From positions 1 through 63,305 of the forward strand of contig CAYQQQ010000025.1 in the NCBI GenBank assembly GCA_964420125.1: a stretch of 63,305 bases of DNA. Direction: 5' to 3'. Below the pieces are notes generated by a model. That model made no database searches. It was not told where the DNA came from and worked only from the letters and a program-made list of their open reading frames with translations. Positions 44,717 through 53,882 of this stretch are shown here, in pieces (positions within the stretch are counted from its first letter, which is position 1; every line of letters starts with the position of its first letter). The translations under genes and the position numbers were made by a program. The DNA is from CAYQQQ01 sp964420125 (GTDB lineage: Bacteria > Actinomycetota > Acidimicrobiia > Acidimicrobiales > Microtrichaceae).

Positions 44717-46975
44717 CTACTGCTCGGCCAGGGCGTTGCGGGCCTCCACCTCGGCGACGCGCTGCAGGTCGTCGCGGTCGTCGAGCATCTGGTAGCGGAC
44801 CACCAGGCCGGTGCCACCGAAGCGGAACGGCGCCGTGTAGGCGTCGGTGACGGTGGAACCAGGGTCGGAGCCGATGTGCAGGCCCGACATCGTCTGGCGG
44901 AACGGCAGCATGCGGATCGGCCCCGTGCCCCCGGCCACCCCGGCCACCTCCACGGTGACCGTGCCCTCGTAGGGAGCGGTCTTGGTGAACCGGACGGTCA
45001 GCTCCAACGAGGAGCCGGCGAGGTCCGTACCAGCGACGGTCGCCGAGACCGTGCGGATCTCCCCCAGGTAGTTGAAGGCGAAGTGGACGGCTCCGTCCTG
45101 CAGGTACAACGAGTAGCCGCTGGTGCGGTCGCCGCCGGCCACCAGAACCCCCTCGGGCAGTGGGCCGGCGTCGAGCGGGAAGACGGCGGTGATCGACCAC
45201 GTGCGGTTGCGGAGGTCGGGCATCCCGAAGCGGTCGATCCGGGCGGTGCCCAGGCGGAACGTGAGCTCGTCGCGGGCCAGGTCCGACCCGGGGCGACGCA
45301 CGGAGAACAGCTCGATGGTGCGGTCGTCGAGCGGCAGCACCTCGTAGCGCTCGGCCTCCTCCCACCAGAGGGCCGTCAGCTCGGCCACCCTGTCGGGCAG
45401 CTCGTCGGCCAGGTCGTGGACCTCGGCGAAGTCCTCGGCCACGTGGTACAGGTTCCAGCGCTCCTCGTCGTAGGGGGTGCGCGGGAAGTGCAGCGTCACC
45501 GCCTTCCAACCCTCGTGGTAGATGGCCCGGTGGCCGAGCATCTCGTAGTACTGGGTGGTGCGGCGGTCCGGCGCGTCGGGATCGTCGAAGCAGTAGGTCA
45601 TGGAGGTCCCCTCCACCGGCATCTGCGGCTCGCCCCTGAGCACCTCGGGCGGGTCGACGCCCACCGCGTCGAGGATGGTGGGCATGACGTCGATGGCGTG
45701 GTGGTACTGGGTGCGGATCTCGCCGCCGCAGCCGATGCGGCGGGGCCAGTGCACGATCATCGGGTCGCGGATGCCGCCCTCGAAGGTGTTCTGCTTGTAG
45801 AAGCGCATCGGGCAGTTGCCCACCTGCGCCCACCCCTTGGGGTAGTTGTTGAACAGGTGAGGTCCGCCCAGCCCGTCGAGGTGCACCAGCATCTCCTGCG
45901 CGCTCACGTGGATGCCGTTGAAGTGCGACAGCTCGTTCACCACGCCGGAGTCGCCGCCCTCCTGGCTGGCCCCGTTGTCCGACACGAGCACCACGAGCGT
46001 GTCGTCGAGCTCGCCGATCTCCGAGAGGAAGGCGACCAGCCGCCCGATCTGGTCGTCGGTGTGGTCGAGGAAGCCGGCGAACACCTCCTGCATCCGGGCG
46101 AACAGCCGCTGCTCGTCTCCCGAGAGGTCGTCCCACGCCCGCACGTCCCAGTTGCGCGGCGACAGCTCGGCGGTGGGGGGCACCACGCCGAGCTCCTGCT
46201 GGCGGGAAAACCACTCGGCCCGCACCGCGTCCCATCCGCGGTCGTAGCGACCCCGGTACTTGTCGATGTAGGGCCGAGGCACCTGGTGGGGGGCGTGGGT
46301 GGCACCGAAGGCGAGGTACGCGAAGAACGGCCGGGTGGAGGTGGCCCGGTGCGAGGTGATCATCGAGATGGCCTGGTCGACCATCGCCGTGCTGAGGTGG
46401 TAGTCGGGATCGGACGGCTGCTCCACGAGCTGGTTGTCCACCACCAGCTCGGGCGAGTACTGGTCGGTGCCGCCCCCGAGGAACCCGTAGTAGCGGTCGA
46501 ACCCCCGCCCGAGGGGCCAGTTGGTCATGGGCCCGCTGGGGCTGCAGTCCTCCATGTTGGCCAGGTGCCACTTGCCGAGGGCGAAGGTGGCGTAGCCGTT
46601 GGACTGCAGGACCTCGGCGACGGTGCCGGCGCGGGGGCTGATCGCCCCACGGCAGTTGGAGAAGCCGGTGTCGGCGTTGGAGAGGAAGCGCATGCCCACC
46701 GAGTGGTGGTTGCGGCCCGACAGCAGCGAGGCGCGCGTCGGCGAGCACAGCGCCGTGGTGTGGAAGTTCGTGAAGCGCAGGCCGCCGGCCGCGAGCCGGT
46801 CGATGTGCGGCGTGTCGATGTCAGAGCCGTAGCAGCCGAGGTGAGCGAACCCGGTGTCGTCGAGCACCACCAGGACCACGTTGGGCGCACCCTCGGGTGC
46901 GGTGGGACGGGGCGCCCACCAGGGGGTGGACTCGGCGGCGGTGGTGGCGACGGTGCCACGGAACTCCTCGCGCAT
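44717..46975 (-). CDS. Cytoplasmic arylsulfatase-type enzyme
   Basis: The 752-residue class I sulfatase has metal Asp39/Asp40 (VVLDDTGF) and formylglycine site C77-S-P-T-R81 within FHTTALCSPTRASLLSGRNHH. GKWHL and LVSDNGAS complete the active site. No signal peptide is present, as in bacterial AtsA-type arylsulfatases that work on imported substrates. The C-terminal ~200 residues form a beta-rich, lectin-like domain shared with the next gene. Last gene of the import/desulfation operon; ATG 46975 has gagggg upstream. Confidence 0.92.
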   Translation of the reverse strand: MREEFRGTVATTAAESTPWWAPRPTAPEGAPNVVLVVLDDTGFAHLGCYGSDIDTPHIDRLAAGGLRFTNFHTTALCSPTRASLLSGRNHHSVGMRFLSNADTGFSNCRGAISPRAGTVAEVLQSNGYATFALGKWHLANMEDCSPSGPMTNWPLGRGFDRYYGFLGGGTDQYSPELVVDNQLVEQPSDPDYHLSTAMVDQAISMITSHRATSTRPFFAYLAFGATHAPHQVPRPYIDKYRGRYDRGWDAVRAEWFSRQQELGVVPPTAELSPRNWDVRAWDDLSGDEQRLFARMQEVFAGFLDHTDDQIGRLVAFLSEIGELDDTLVVLVSDNGASQEGGDSGVVNELSHFNGIHVSAQEMLVHLDGLGGPHLFNNYPKGWAQVGNCPMRFYKQNTFEGGIRDPMIVHWPRRIGCGGEIRTQYHHAIDVMPTILDAVGVDPPEVLRGEPQMPVEGTSMTYCFDDPDAPDRRTTQYYEMLGHRAIYHEGWKAVTLHFPRTPYDEERWNLYHVAEDFAEVHDLADELPDRVAELTALWWEEAERYEVLPLDDRTIELFSVRRPGSDLARDELTFRLGTARIDRFGMPDLRNRTWSITAVFPLDAGPLPEGVLVAGGDRTSGYSLYLQDGAVHFAFNYLGEIRTVSATVAGTDLAGSSLELTVRFTKTAPYEGTVTVEVAGVAGGTGPIRMLPFRQTMSGLHIGSDPGSTVTDAYTAPFRFGGTGLVVRYQMLDDRDDLQRVAEVEARNALAEQ

Positions 46976-47019
46976 CGCTCAGCCCCTCGGGATCAGGTGT
47001 CTCGACTGGGTCATGGTGC

Positions 47020-49356
47020 TCACTGCTGCTGCATGGCCATCGTGTGCTCGGCTCGGGCCGTCTCCAGGGTGAGCGGCGCCTCGCCCGTGGGCAGCGACAG
47101 GACCACCTGGCGGATGGTGCCGGTGAACTCGAACGGCGACCGGTAGCGGGTCCACACCGGCGAGACGGTGTCGCTTCCCACCTCCAACCCCTCGCTCGAC
47201 GAGAACGCCACCGCGTTCATCCGGGCGACGGCCACGGACGCCTGCAGCACGCCGTCCACGAAGAGGCGCGCGTCACCGGCGTTGGGGGCGGTGCGCTCGA
47301 AGAGCACGTCGATCACCCGACGCCCCGGCACCACCGGTTCGGCACTCGTGGCCACGTAGTGGTCTCGGCCGAGGAAGTTCTTCACGTAGTGCAGGTGGCC
47401 GTCGAGCAGGCACAGGCTGAGCCCGCCGTCGACGCCGCCGTAGGACACGATCACCCCCTCGTCGCCCTCGGCGACCTCCACCTCGGCGCTGAGGGCGTAC
47501 GAGCAGTCCCGCAAGCTGGGCGAACCCTGGCGGGGCAGCCGCACCCGGCCCGAGTAGCGGTAGACGTCGCGCTGCTCGAAGATGCGCGGCTTGTCGGCCA
47601 GGAGACGCTCCAGGAGGGTGTCGTCGAGGGGCAGCACCTGGTAGCGCTCGGCCTCCTGCCACCACAGCTCCACCAGCTCCCGGAGCTTCTCGGGCTCCTG
47701 CTCGGCGAGGTCGTGCATCTCCGAGGGGTCCTCGTCGATGCGGTACAGCTCCCAGCGGTCGGCGTCGTGGTCGCCGTCGTGCAGCTCGTGCTCGACAGGC
47801 CCGAGGCGCTGACCGATGGCCTGCGACCAGTGCATGGCCACGGCCTTCCACCCCTCGGCCCAGATGGCCCGGTGGGCGAACATCTCGAAGTACTGCCTGG
47901 ACTTGCGGGTCGGCGCCGCTCCGTCGGTGAAGGAGTATCGCATGCTCGTGCCCTCGATCGGGCGCTGGGGATGGCCGCGCACGGTGTCGGGCCAGTCCAC
48001 GCCGATGGCCTCCAGCACGGTGGGCACGATGTCGATGACGTGGTGGAACTGGGTCCGCACGGCGCCGTGGTCGGTGATCTGCGCGGGCCACGACACGATC
48101 AGCGGGTCGCGGGTGCCGCCCTCGTGGACGAACGACTTGTACATCCGGTTCGGGGTGTTGCCGGCCATCGCCCAGCCCGACGCGTAGTGCGGATGGGTGT
48201 GGGGCGATCCCCAGTCGTCGAGGTGCTCGAGCATCTCCGGCACCGAGTCGGGCGCCCCGTTCACGTAGCCGAACGAGTTGGCCCGCCCGCTGCCCGCCCC
48301 CTCGGCGCTGGCGCCGTTGTCGCTCAGCACCATCACGATGGTGTCGTCGCGCAGGCCGCTGCGCTCCAGCTCACCGACGAGGCGCCCGATGGCCTCGTCG
48401 GTGTGGGTGACCATCCCGGCGTAGGTCTCCATCTGGCGGGCGTAGAGGCGACGCTCCTCGTCGGGCAGCTCGTCCCAGGCCCGCACCCCGGGGTTGAGCG
48501 GAGGCAGCACGGTGCCGGGGGGCACGATGCCCATCTCGATCTGTGTCTCGAGGGTCTGCGCCCGCACCACGTCCCAGCCGTCGTCGAACGCGCCGCGGTA
48601 GGGCTCCACGTGCTCGCTGGCCACGTGGTGCGGCGAGTGGGTGGCACCGAAGGCGAGGTAGGTGAAGAACGGCTTGCTGGGCGCCACCGCCTGCAGGGCG
48701 CCGATCCACTCGATGGCGTGGTCGACGAGGTCGTCGGTGAGGTGGTAGCCGTCCTCGGGTCGACCGGGCGCCTGCACGCGGTGGTTGTCGGCCCACAGGT
48801 CGGGCTCCCACTGCGAGGTCTCGCCGCCCATGAACCCGTAGTAGCGCTCGAAGCCCTGCCCGAGGGGGAAGCGGTCGAAGGGGCCGGCGGGGGTGATGTG
48901 CTCGTCGGGGGTCAGGTGCCACTTGCCCAGCGCCATCGTGGCGTAGCCGTGGTCGACCAGCACCGCCGGCAGCATGGCGGTGTCCTTGGGGATGCGCCCG
49001 TTGTAGCCGGGGAAGCCGGTGGCCCGTTCGGTGATGGTGGCGACGCCGACGCTGTGGTGGTTGCGGCCGGTCAGCAGGGCGGCGCGGCTGGGGCTGCACA
49101 GTGCGGTGGTGTGGAAGTTCTGGTACCGCACCCCTTCGGCCGCCAGTCGATCGATGTTCGGCGTGCGGATGCGCCCGCCCAGACCGCCGTAGCAGCCGAG
49201 CTGGGCGAAGCCGAGGTCGTCGAACAGCACCACCACCACGTTGGGCGCACCCGCGGGCGGCGACGGCGGCACCGGCCACGCCGGCTCGGAGCTCGCCACC
49301 GCCCGGCCGATCGGGCCGGGGTGGGGTCGGCCCTCGGGGTAGGTGCGCAGGGTCAC
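47020..49356 (-). CDS. Second arylsulfatase-type enzyme
   Basis: The 778-residue product is a paralogue of the next gene down the operon: metal Asp46/Asp47 (LFDDLGF), formylglycine site C87-S-P-S-R91, GKWHL, LSDNGASAEG and the same C-terminal beta-rich domain. The serine in CSPSR versus threonine in CSPTR, and differences in the central loop, suggest different substrate preference. GTG 49356 overlaps the molybdoenzyme stop and has gaggagg upstream; the frame extends upstream but only antisense to that gene. Confidence 0.92.
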   Translation of the reverse strand: MTLRTYPEGRPHPGPIGRAVASSEPAWPVPPSPPAGAPNVVVVLFDDLGFAQLGCYGGLGGRIRTPNIDRLAAEGVRYQNFHTTALCSPSRAALLTGRNHHSVGVATITERATGFPGYNGRIPKDTAMLPAVLVDHGYATMALGKWHLTPDEHITPAGPFDRFPLGQGFERYYGFMGGETSQWEPDLWADNHRVQAPGRPEDGYHLTDDLVDHAIEWIGALQAVAPSKPFFTYLAFGATHSPHHVASEHVEPYRGAFDDGWDVVRAQTLETQIEMGIVPPGTVLPPLNPGVRAWDELPDEERRLYARQMETYAGMVTHTDEAIGRLVGELERSGLRDDTIVMVLSDNGASAEGAGSGRANSFGYVNGAPDSVPEMLEHLDDWGSPHTHPHYASGWAMAGNTPNRMYKSFVHEGGTRDPLIVSWPAQITDHGAVRTQFHHVIDIVPTVLEAIGVDWPDTVRGHPQRPIEGTSMRYSFTDGAAPTRKSRQYFEMFAHRAIWAEGWKAVAMHWSQAIGQRLGPVEHELHDGDHDADRWELYRIDEDPSEMHDLAEQEPEKLRELVELWWQEAERYQVLPLDDTLLERLLADKPRIFEQRDVYRYSGRVRLPRQGSPSLRDCSYALSAEVEVAEGDEGVIVSYGGVDGGLSLCLLDGHLHYVKNFLGRDHYVATSAEPVVPGRRVIDVLFERTAPNAGDARLFVDGVLQASVAVARMNAVAFSSSEGLEVGSDTVSPVWTRYRSPFEFTGTIRQVVLSLPTGEAPLTLETARAEHTMAMQQQ

Positions 49357-51614
49357 GGTCGATCCTCCTCGATCGGCACGGCAGCGGCGAGCTCGACCGG
49401 CACCCCGTTGAGGTGCGGGTTGCCCGACAGCGGGTCGACGGCGTCGGTGCCGGCCAGCAGGTTGACGTTGACGCCCGGGCGCTCGGCGGCCACCGCCAGC
49501 CTGGCACCCGGCAGGTCGTGCCCCCAGCCGTGGGGGAGGCTGACCACGCCGACCATCACCGCGTCGGTGACCTCGACGGGCGCGGTCACGGCACCCACGG
49601 CCGAGGTGACGGTGGCCATAGTCCCGGTGGCGAGGCCGCGGGCGGCGGCATCGTCGGGATGCACCAGGAGCACGCAGCGCTGCTTGCCCTTGGCCAGGGT
49701 GGGGGTGTTGTGCTGCCACGAGTTGTTGGAGCGCAGCTGGCGGCGTCCGATCAGCACCAGGGGTGGCGCGGGGTCGCCCAGGCGCGCCCACAGGCGATCG
49801 AGGTCGGCGACGAACGCCGGGGTGGCGAGATCGATGCGGCCGGTGGGGGTGCGCAGCATCTCCGGCAGGCGCGGCTCCAACGGGCCGAGGTCCACGCCGT
49901 GGGGTCGACCGAGCAGCTCGCTCAGGCTCAGGCCGTCGGGGTCGGTGCCGAAGCCATCGCCGTAGGGGCCGGTCCGCAGCGCGAGGTCCAAGATGCGCTC
50001 CGGTCCCCGGAGCGGCTCGAGGGCGGCGGCCAGCTCGGCGGGGTCGCGCCCGTGCACGGACCCGAACTCGTCGCCGACGGCCATCTGCACGAACAGCGAC
50101 GCCAGGGCGTCGTCCATGGCGTCGACGTCGACGTCCGGGCCTGTGCCTTCGAGGATGCCGGTCAGCGCCAGCAGGGTGCGCCACTCGGGCCGCTCGTCCG
50201 GACCGAGGGGCAGCACCGGCGCCGAGTGGTTGGCGACGTTGCGCAGCGAGAACTGGTAGTAGGCGACGTCGTAGTGGCTGCGCTGCAGCGCCATCGGGGC
50301 GGGCAGGATCACATCCGCGTGGCGGGTGGTCTCGTTGACGTACAGGTCGACCGAGACCATGAGCTCCAGCGAGTCGAGCGCCCGGGCCAGGCGATCGCCG
50401 TCGGGCACCGACAGCACGGGGTTGCCGGCGATCGTGACGAGGCCGCGCACCTGTCCCTCCCCGGGGGTCTCGATCTCCTCGGCCAGGCACACCGAGGGCA
50501 GCTGCCCGAACGCACCCGGCAGCCCCCGCACCCGGCTGCGCACCTGGCCGTAGTCGCTGCCCGGGCCAACGCCGGGCCGGCCGGAGGTGTTGAGGCCCAG
50601 GGCCGCCGCCCGCGAGAACATGGCCCCGCCGGGCCGATCGAGGTTGCCGGTGGCGACGTTGACCACGTCGAGCAGCCAGGCGGTGCAGGTGGCCAGGTCC
50701 TGGAGGCAGGTGCCGAGGCGGCCGTGCACCACCGCGGTGGGCGCGGCGGCCAGCTCACGCGCCAGGTTGTGGATCCGCTCCGCCGGCATGCCGCACCACG
50801 GTCCCACCACCTCGGGGGTGAACGGGGCGACGGCGGCCGCCACCTCGGCGAGGCCGTCGACGTGCTCACCCGCAGGGCCGGGGTCGACCAGCCCCTCGGC
50901 GAACAGCACGTTGGCCAGGCCAGCGAGGAGCGCGGCGTCGGTGCCGGGCACGATCGCCAGGTGCTCGTCGGCCACCTCGGCGGTCGTGGACCGGCGGGGG
51001 TCGATCACGATCAGCCGGCCGCCGCGGGCCCGCAGGGCGGCGAGGCGCCCCGGCCAGTCCGGCGCGGTGGCCAGGCTGCCGTTCGACTCGAGCGGGTCCG
51101 TACCCAGCAGCACCAGCAGGTCGGTGCGGTCGATGTCGGGCACGGGGAAGGCGGTGCGCACCCCGAAGTGCACGCTCGAGACGATCTCGCGGGGCCGCTG
51201 GTCGACGCTGGCGGCGGCGAAGCGGTTCCGGCCGACGGCGCGGTAGAGCATCGTCGTGTAGATGATGGTCTCGTAGTTGTGCGACCACGGGTTGCCGCTG
51301 TACAGCGCGACGGCGTCGGGACCGTGGTCGACCACCAGCGGACGCAGCCGCTCGTCGATGAGCGCGAAGGCGGCCTCCCAGGTGGTGGGCCGGAGCTCAC
51401 CGTCCACCTTGACCAGCGGAGTCCGCACCCGGTCGGGGTCCTCGTGCAGCCACTTCAGCGAGGAGCCCTTGGGGCACAGGTAGCCGTGGGAGAAGACGTC
51501 GTCCCGGTCGCCGCGGATGCGGACCACCGCGCCGTCGGACACCTCCACGGCCAGGCCGCAGGTGGCCTCGCACAAGGGGCAGGTGCGGAAGTGCACCGCC
51601 GTCGCCGCGCTCAC
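49353..51614 (-). CDS. Molybdopterin oxidoreductase of sulfatase operon
   Basis: The 753-residue DMSO-reductase-superfamily protein has a classical [4Fe-4S] motif, C12-x2-C15-x3-C19 with C47 (TCPLCEATCG; YLCPKG). The molybdopterin domains show LLVLLGTDPLESNGSL, VIDPRRSTTAEVADEHLAIVPGTDAALLAGL and the C-terminal MoCo-binding barrel (RRQLRSNNSWQHNTPTLAKG). No Tat signal or partner subunit is visible, so it is probably soluble and cytoplasmic. It overlaps its neighbours on both sides by GTGA. Oxidation of a desulfated alcohol or aldehyde is a guess. Confidence 0.88.
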   Translation of the reverse strand: MSAATAVHFRTCPLCEATCGLAVEVSDGAVVRIRGDRDDVFSHGYLCPKGSSLKWLHEDPDRVRTPLVKVDGELRPTTWEAAFALIDERLRPLVVDHGPDAVALYSGNPWSHNYETIIYTTMLYRAVGRNRFAAASVDQRPREIVSSVHFGVRTAFPVPDIDRTDLLVLLGTDPLESNGSLATAPDWPGRLAALRARGGRLIVIDPRRSTTAEVADEHLAIVPGTDAALLAGLANVLFAEGLVDPGPAGEHVDGLAEVAAAVAPFTPEVVGPWCGMPAERIHNLARELAAAPTAVVHGRLGTCLQDLATCTAWLLDVVNVATGNLDRPGGAMFSRAAALGLNTSGRPGVGPGSDYGQVRSRVRGLPGAFGQLPSVCLAEEIETPGEGQVRGLVTIAGNPVLSVPDGDRLARALDSLELMVSVDLYVNETTRHADVILPAPMALQRSHYDVAYYQFSLRNVANHSAPVLPLGPDERPEWRTLLALTGILEGTGPDVDVDAMDDALASLFVQMAVGDEFGSVHGRDPAELAAALEPLRGPERILDLALRTGPYGDGFGTDPDGLSLSELLGRPHGVDLGPLEPRLPEMLRTPTGRIDLATPAFVADLDRLWARLGDPAPPLVLIGRRQLRSNNSWQHNTPTLAKGKQRCVLLVHPDDAAARGLATGTMATVTSAVGAVTAPVEVTDAVMVGVVSLPHGWGHDLPGARLAVAAERPGVNVNLLAGTDAVDPLSGNPHLNGVPVELAAAVPIEEDRP

Positions 51615-52879
51615 GCGTCGACCTCCGCGCCGGCCCGCTCCAGCTCGTCGGCGCCGTGGAGGTACAGGCTCTGGGTGACGTAGGACGCGTTCGCCATCGC
51701 GGCGGCACGACACAGCTCGGCCTTCAGGCGGCGGGCTTCGACCACCACGGGCTCGTCGCCGTCGCCCAGCGCCAGCAGGTCCACCACGTGCAGGGCGAGG
51801 TGCACCTGCCCCTCGGCGGCCAGGGCGCGCACGCGCGCCAGCACGGCCTCGGGATCGCTGATGGCGGCGCGCACCTCGCGGGCCACCTCGGCGGGATGGG
51901 CGGGGTGCAGGGAGGTCGGGTTGAGGTCCTCCCACCATCCGAACTGCGTGCGGTACACGTCGCGCAGCACGTGCTCGAGCGAGGTGTAGCCCTCCATCAG
52001 CCACGGCTTGCCGAACACCTCCTCTGGGAACTCGACCATGTTCACGATCTCGGCCGCGTTGTGGCCCTGGTTCATCAGCTCGACCACCGTGTCGTGGCAC
52101 CAGCGCAGCGCGACGGCGGTCGACGCCAGGTAGTCGGCGATGGCGCCGGACCCCTCGACGGGGGGCCCGAACTCGCGGATCAGGGTCTCCGAGGGCAGCG
52201 CGGCGAGGCGGTCGAGCGTGTCGGCCCATCGCAGCGGATCGCGCACCGTGCGCTGGGGGCTGCCGACGTTGGGGAAGAACGGGATGCAGGCCGGGCCGCC
52301 GTAGAGCACCCGGTCCTCCGGCACCCACACGGCCACGGCGTCGTCGGTCTCCGACGGCGCGTGGAGCACCTCGACGGTGCGACCGGTGCTCTGGATGGTG
52401 AAGGAGTCCCGGAAGGTGTGGGTGGGCGTCGTGAACGGGAACCGGCGGCCGTCGAGCGAGCCCGCCGGATAGCGGAACTGTCGCTCGAGCAGGCGGTTCT
52501 GAAGCCCGGTGGACTCCTGGTAGCGACGCTGGCGCCGGGGCACGTTCTCGTGCGCGATCACCCTGGGCACCCGCCCGCTGGAGCTCACGCAGTCCACCAC
52601 CCAGTCCCGGCACGCCAGGTTGTAGCGCTGGTGGCCGTGGCTGAAGACGATGTCGGTGAACGGCGCGTCGGTGCGGCTGCGGATGGCGGCCAACGAGGCG
52701 GGCGCCTGGTCGCCGGTGTCGATCTGCACCAGTCCGTCGCTCGTCTCGATCGTCACCAACCATCCCGCCTGCTCCTGACCGAAGATGCCGGGGCCGAGGT
52801 CCACCAGCTGGTTCGAGCCGGCCAGCGCGTCGTCCGAGCGGTCCAGGTCGGTGAGGACCTCGTTGCTGTCGTTGCTCAT
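51611..52879 (-). CDS. Alkylsulfatase-like metallo-beta-lactamase-fold protein
   Basis: The 422-residue product has an MBL fold followed by an alkylsulfatase-type dimerization region (LEHVLRDVYRTQFGWWEDLNPTSL). The family metal motif HxHxDH is altered: residues 81-86 read HGHQRY, keeping two His but losing the Asp and third His. The later strand reads SETDDAVAVW, and IAHENV and FFPNVG are family-like. Zinc site 2 therefore seems damaged or reshaped, so activity may differ from class III alkylsulfatases. Start 52879 has gaggag upstream; the stop overlaps the molybdoenzyme start. Confidence 0.82.
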   Translation of the reverse strand: MSNDSNEVLTDLDRSDDALAGSNQLVDLGPGIFGQEQAGWLVTIETSDGLVQIDTGDQAPASLAAIRSRTDAPFTDIVFSHGHQRYNLACRDWVVDCVSSSGRVPRVIAHENVPRRQRRYQESTGLQNRLLERQFRYPAGSLDGRRFPFTTPTHTFRDSFTIQSTGRTVEVLHAPSETDDAVAVWVPEDRVLYGGPACIPFFPNVGSPQRTVRDPLRWADTLDRLAALPSETLIREFGPPVEGSGAIADYLASTAVALRWCHDTVVELMNQGHNAAEIVNMVEFPEEVFGKPWLMEGYTSLEHVLRDVYRTQFGWWEDLNPTSLHPAHPAEVAREVRAAISDPEAVLARVRALAAEGQVHLALHVVDLLALGDGDEPVVVEARRLKAELCRAAAMANASYVTQSLYLHGADELERAGAEVDA

Positions 52880-52895
52880 GGGGGCTCCTCGATGT

Positions 52896-53882
52896 TCAGC
52901 AGGCGGGTTGGAGGTCGGCGACGTGGTGGCAGCAGACGGTGCGATCGGCGATCTCGAGCGGGTGCGGGAAGGCGGCGCAGCGCTCGTCGGCGTGGGTGCA
53001 GCGAGGTGCGAACGGGCAGCCCTCGACCGAGACGGCGACGGTGCTGAGATCGCGGGGCGCGAGCGGGCGTCGCCCACCGACGCGCCGGGGGTGGGGATCC
53101 GGGACCGACGCCACCAGCAGCTGGGTGTAGGGGTGGCGGGGATCGCCGCAGATCTGATCGGCGGTGCCCACCTCCACGATGCGGCCCCGGTACATCACCG
53201 CCACCCGGTCGCAGACGCTGCGGACCCGGGCGATGTCGTGGGAGATGAACAGGGTGGCGCCGTGGTCGGGCCGCACCCGCTCCAGCAGCTTCAGGATCTG
53301 GGCGCCGGTGGTGACGTCGAGCGCGCTCACCGCCTCGTCCAGCACCAGCACCTCGGGGTCGACCGCCAGCGCGCGGGCGATGGCCACCCGCTGGCGCTGG
53401 CCGCCCGACAGCTCGTCGGTGCGCCGGCGCAGGTGCGAGCTGGACAGACCGACCTGCTGGAGCAGCTCGACCACGCGGTCGTGCAGCGCCTGGCCGGAGA
53501 GATCGGTGTGCAGTCGGAGGGGCTCGCCCACGAGGCGCTCGACGCGGTGACGGGGGTTGAGCGCCTGCAGCGGATCCTGGAACACGGCCTGCACGCGCCG
53601 GCGAGCCGACAGGGGCAACGGGCGGCCGAGCGAGGCGAGGTCCACGCCCCCGACCTCGACGGTGCCACGTTCGAGGGGGACCAGGCCGAGCAGGGCGCGA
53701 CCCAACGTCGTCTTCCCCGAGCCGGACTCGCCGACGAGCCCCAGGATCTCGCCCGCGTGGATGTCGACGCTGGCGTCCGCCACGGCGGTCAGCTCGCCTG
53801 AGGCGCCCACGATCCGCGCGTCGCGGAACACCACGGTGACCCCCGACAGGCGAACCAGCGCTCCGGTCGCCTCCGCGGTCAC
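52896..53882 (-). CDS. ABC transporter ATPase, DppF/OppF type
   Basis: The 328-residue product has Walker A GESGSGKTT, Q-loop, signature LSGGQRQR, Walker B VLVLDEAVSALD and H-loop ISHD. The C-terminus has the oligopeptide/dipeptide ATPase extension with a Cys cluster (CPFAPRCTHADERC), as in Dpp/Opp ATPases. It forms the second nucleotide-binding half with the fused DppD domain upstream. GTG 53882 overlaps the fused gene's stop. Confidence 0.92.
   Translation of the reverse strand: MTAEATGALVRLSGVTVVFRDARIVGASGELTAVADASVDIHAGEILGLVGESGSGKTTLGRALLGLVPLERGTVEVGGVDLASLGRPLPLSARRRVQAVFQDPLQALNPRHRVERLVGEPLRLHTDLSGQALHDRVVELLQQVGLSSSHLRRRTDELSGGQRQRVAIARALAVDPEVLVLDEAVSALDVTTGAQILKLLERVRPDHGATLFISHDIARVRSVCDRVAVMYRGRIVEVGTADQICGDPRHPYTQLLVASVPDPHPRRVGGRRPLAPRDLSTVAVSVEGCPFAPRCTHADERCAAFPHPLEIADRTVCCHHVADLQPAC

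Noticed and set aside
49101..51683. 860-codon plus-strand open frame
   Set aside because: It is antisense to the sulfatase and molybdoenzyme genes and has no recognisable domain.
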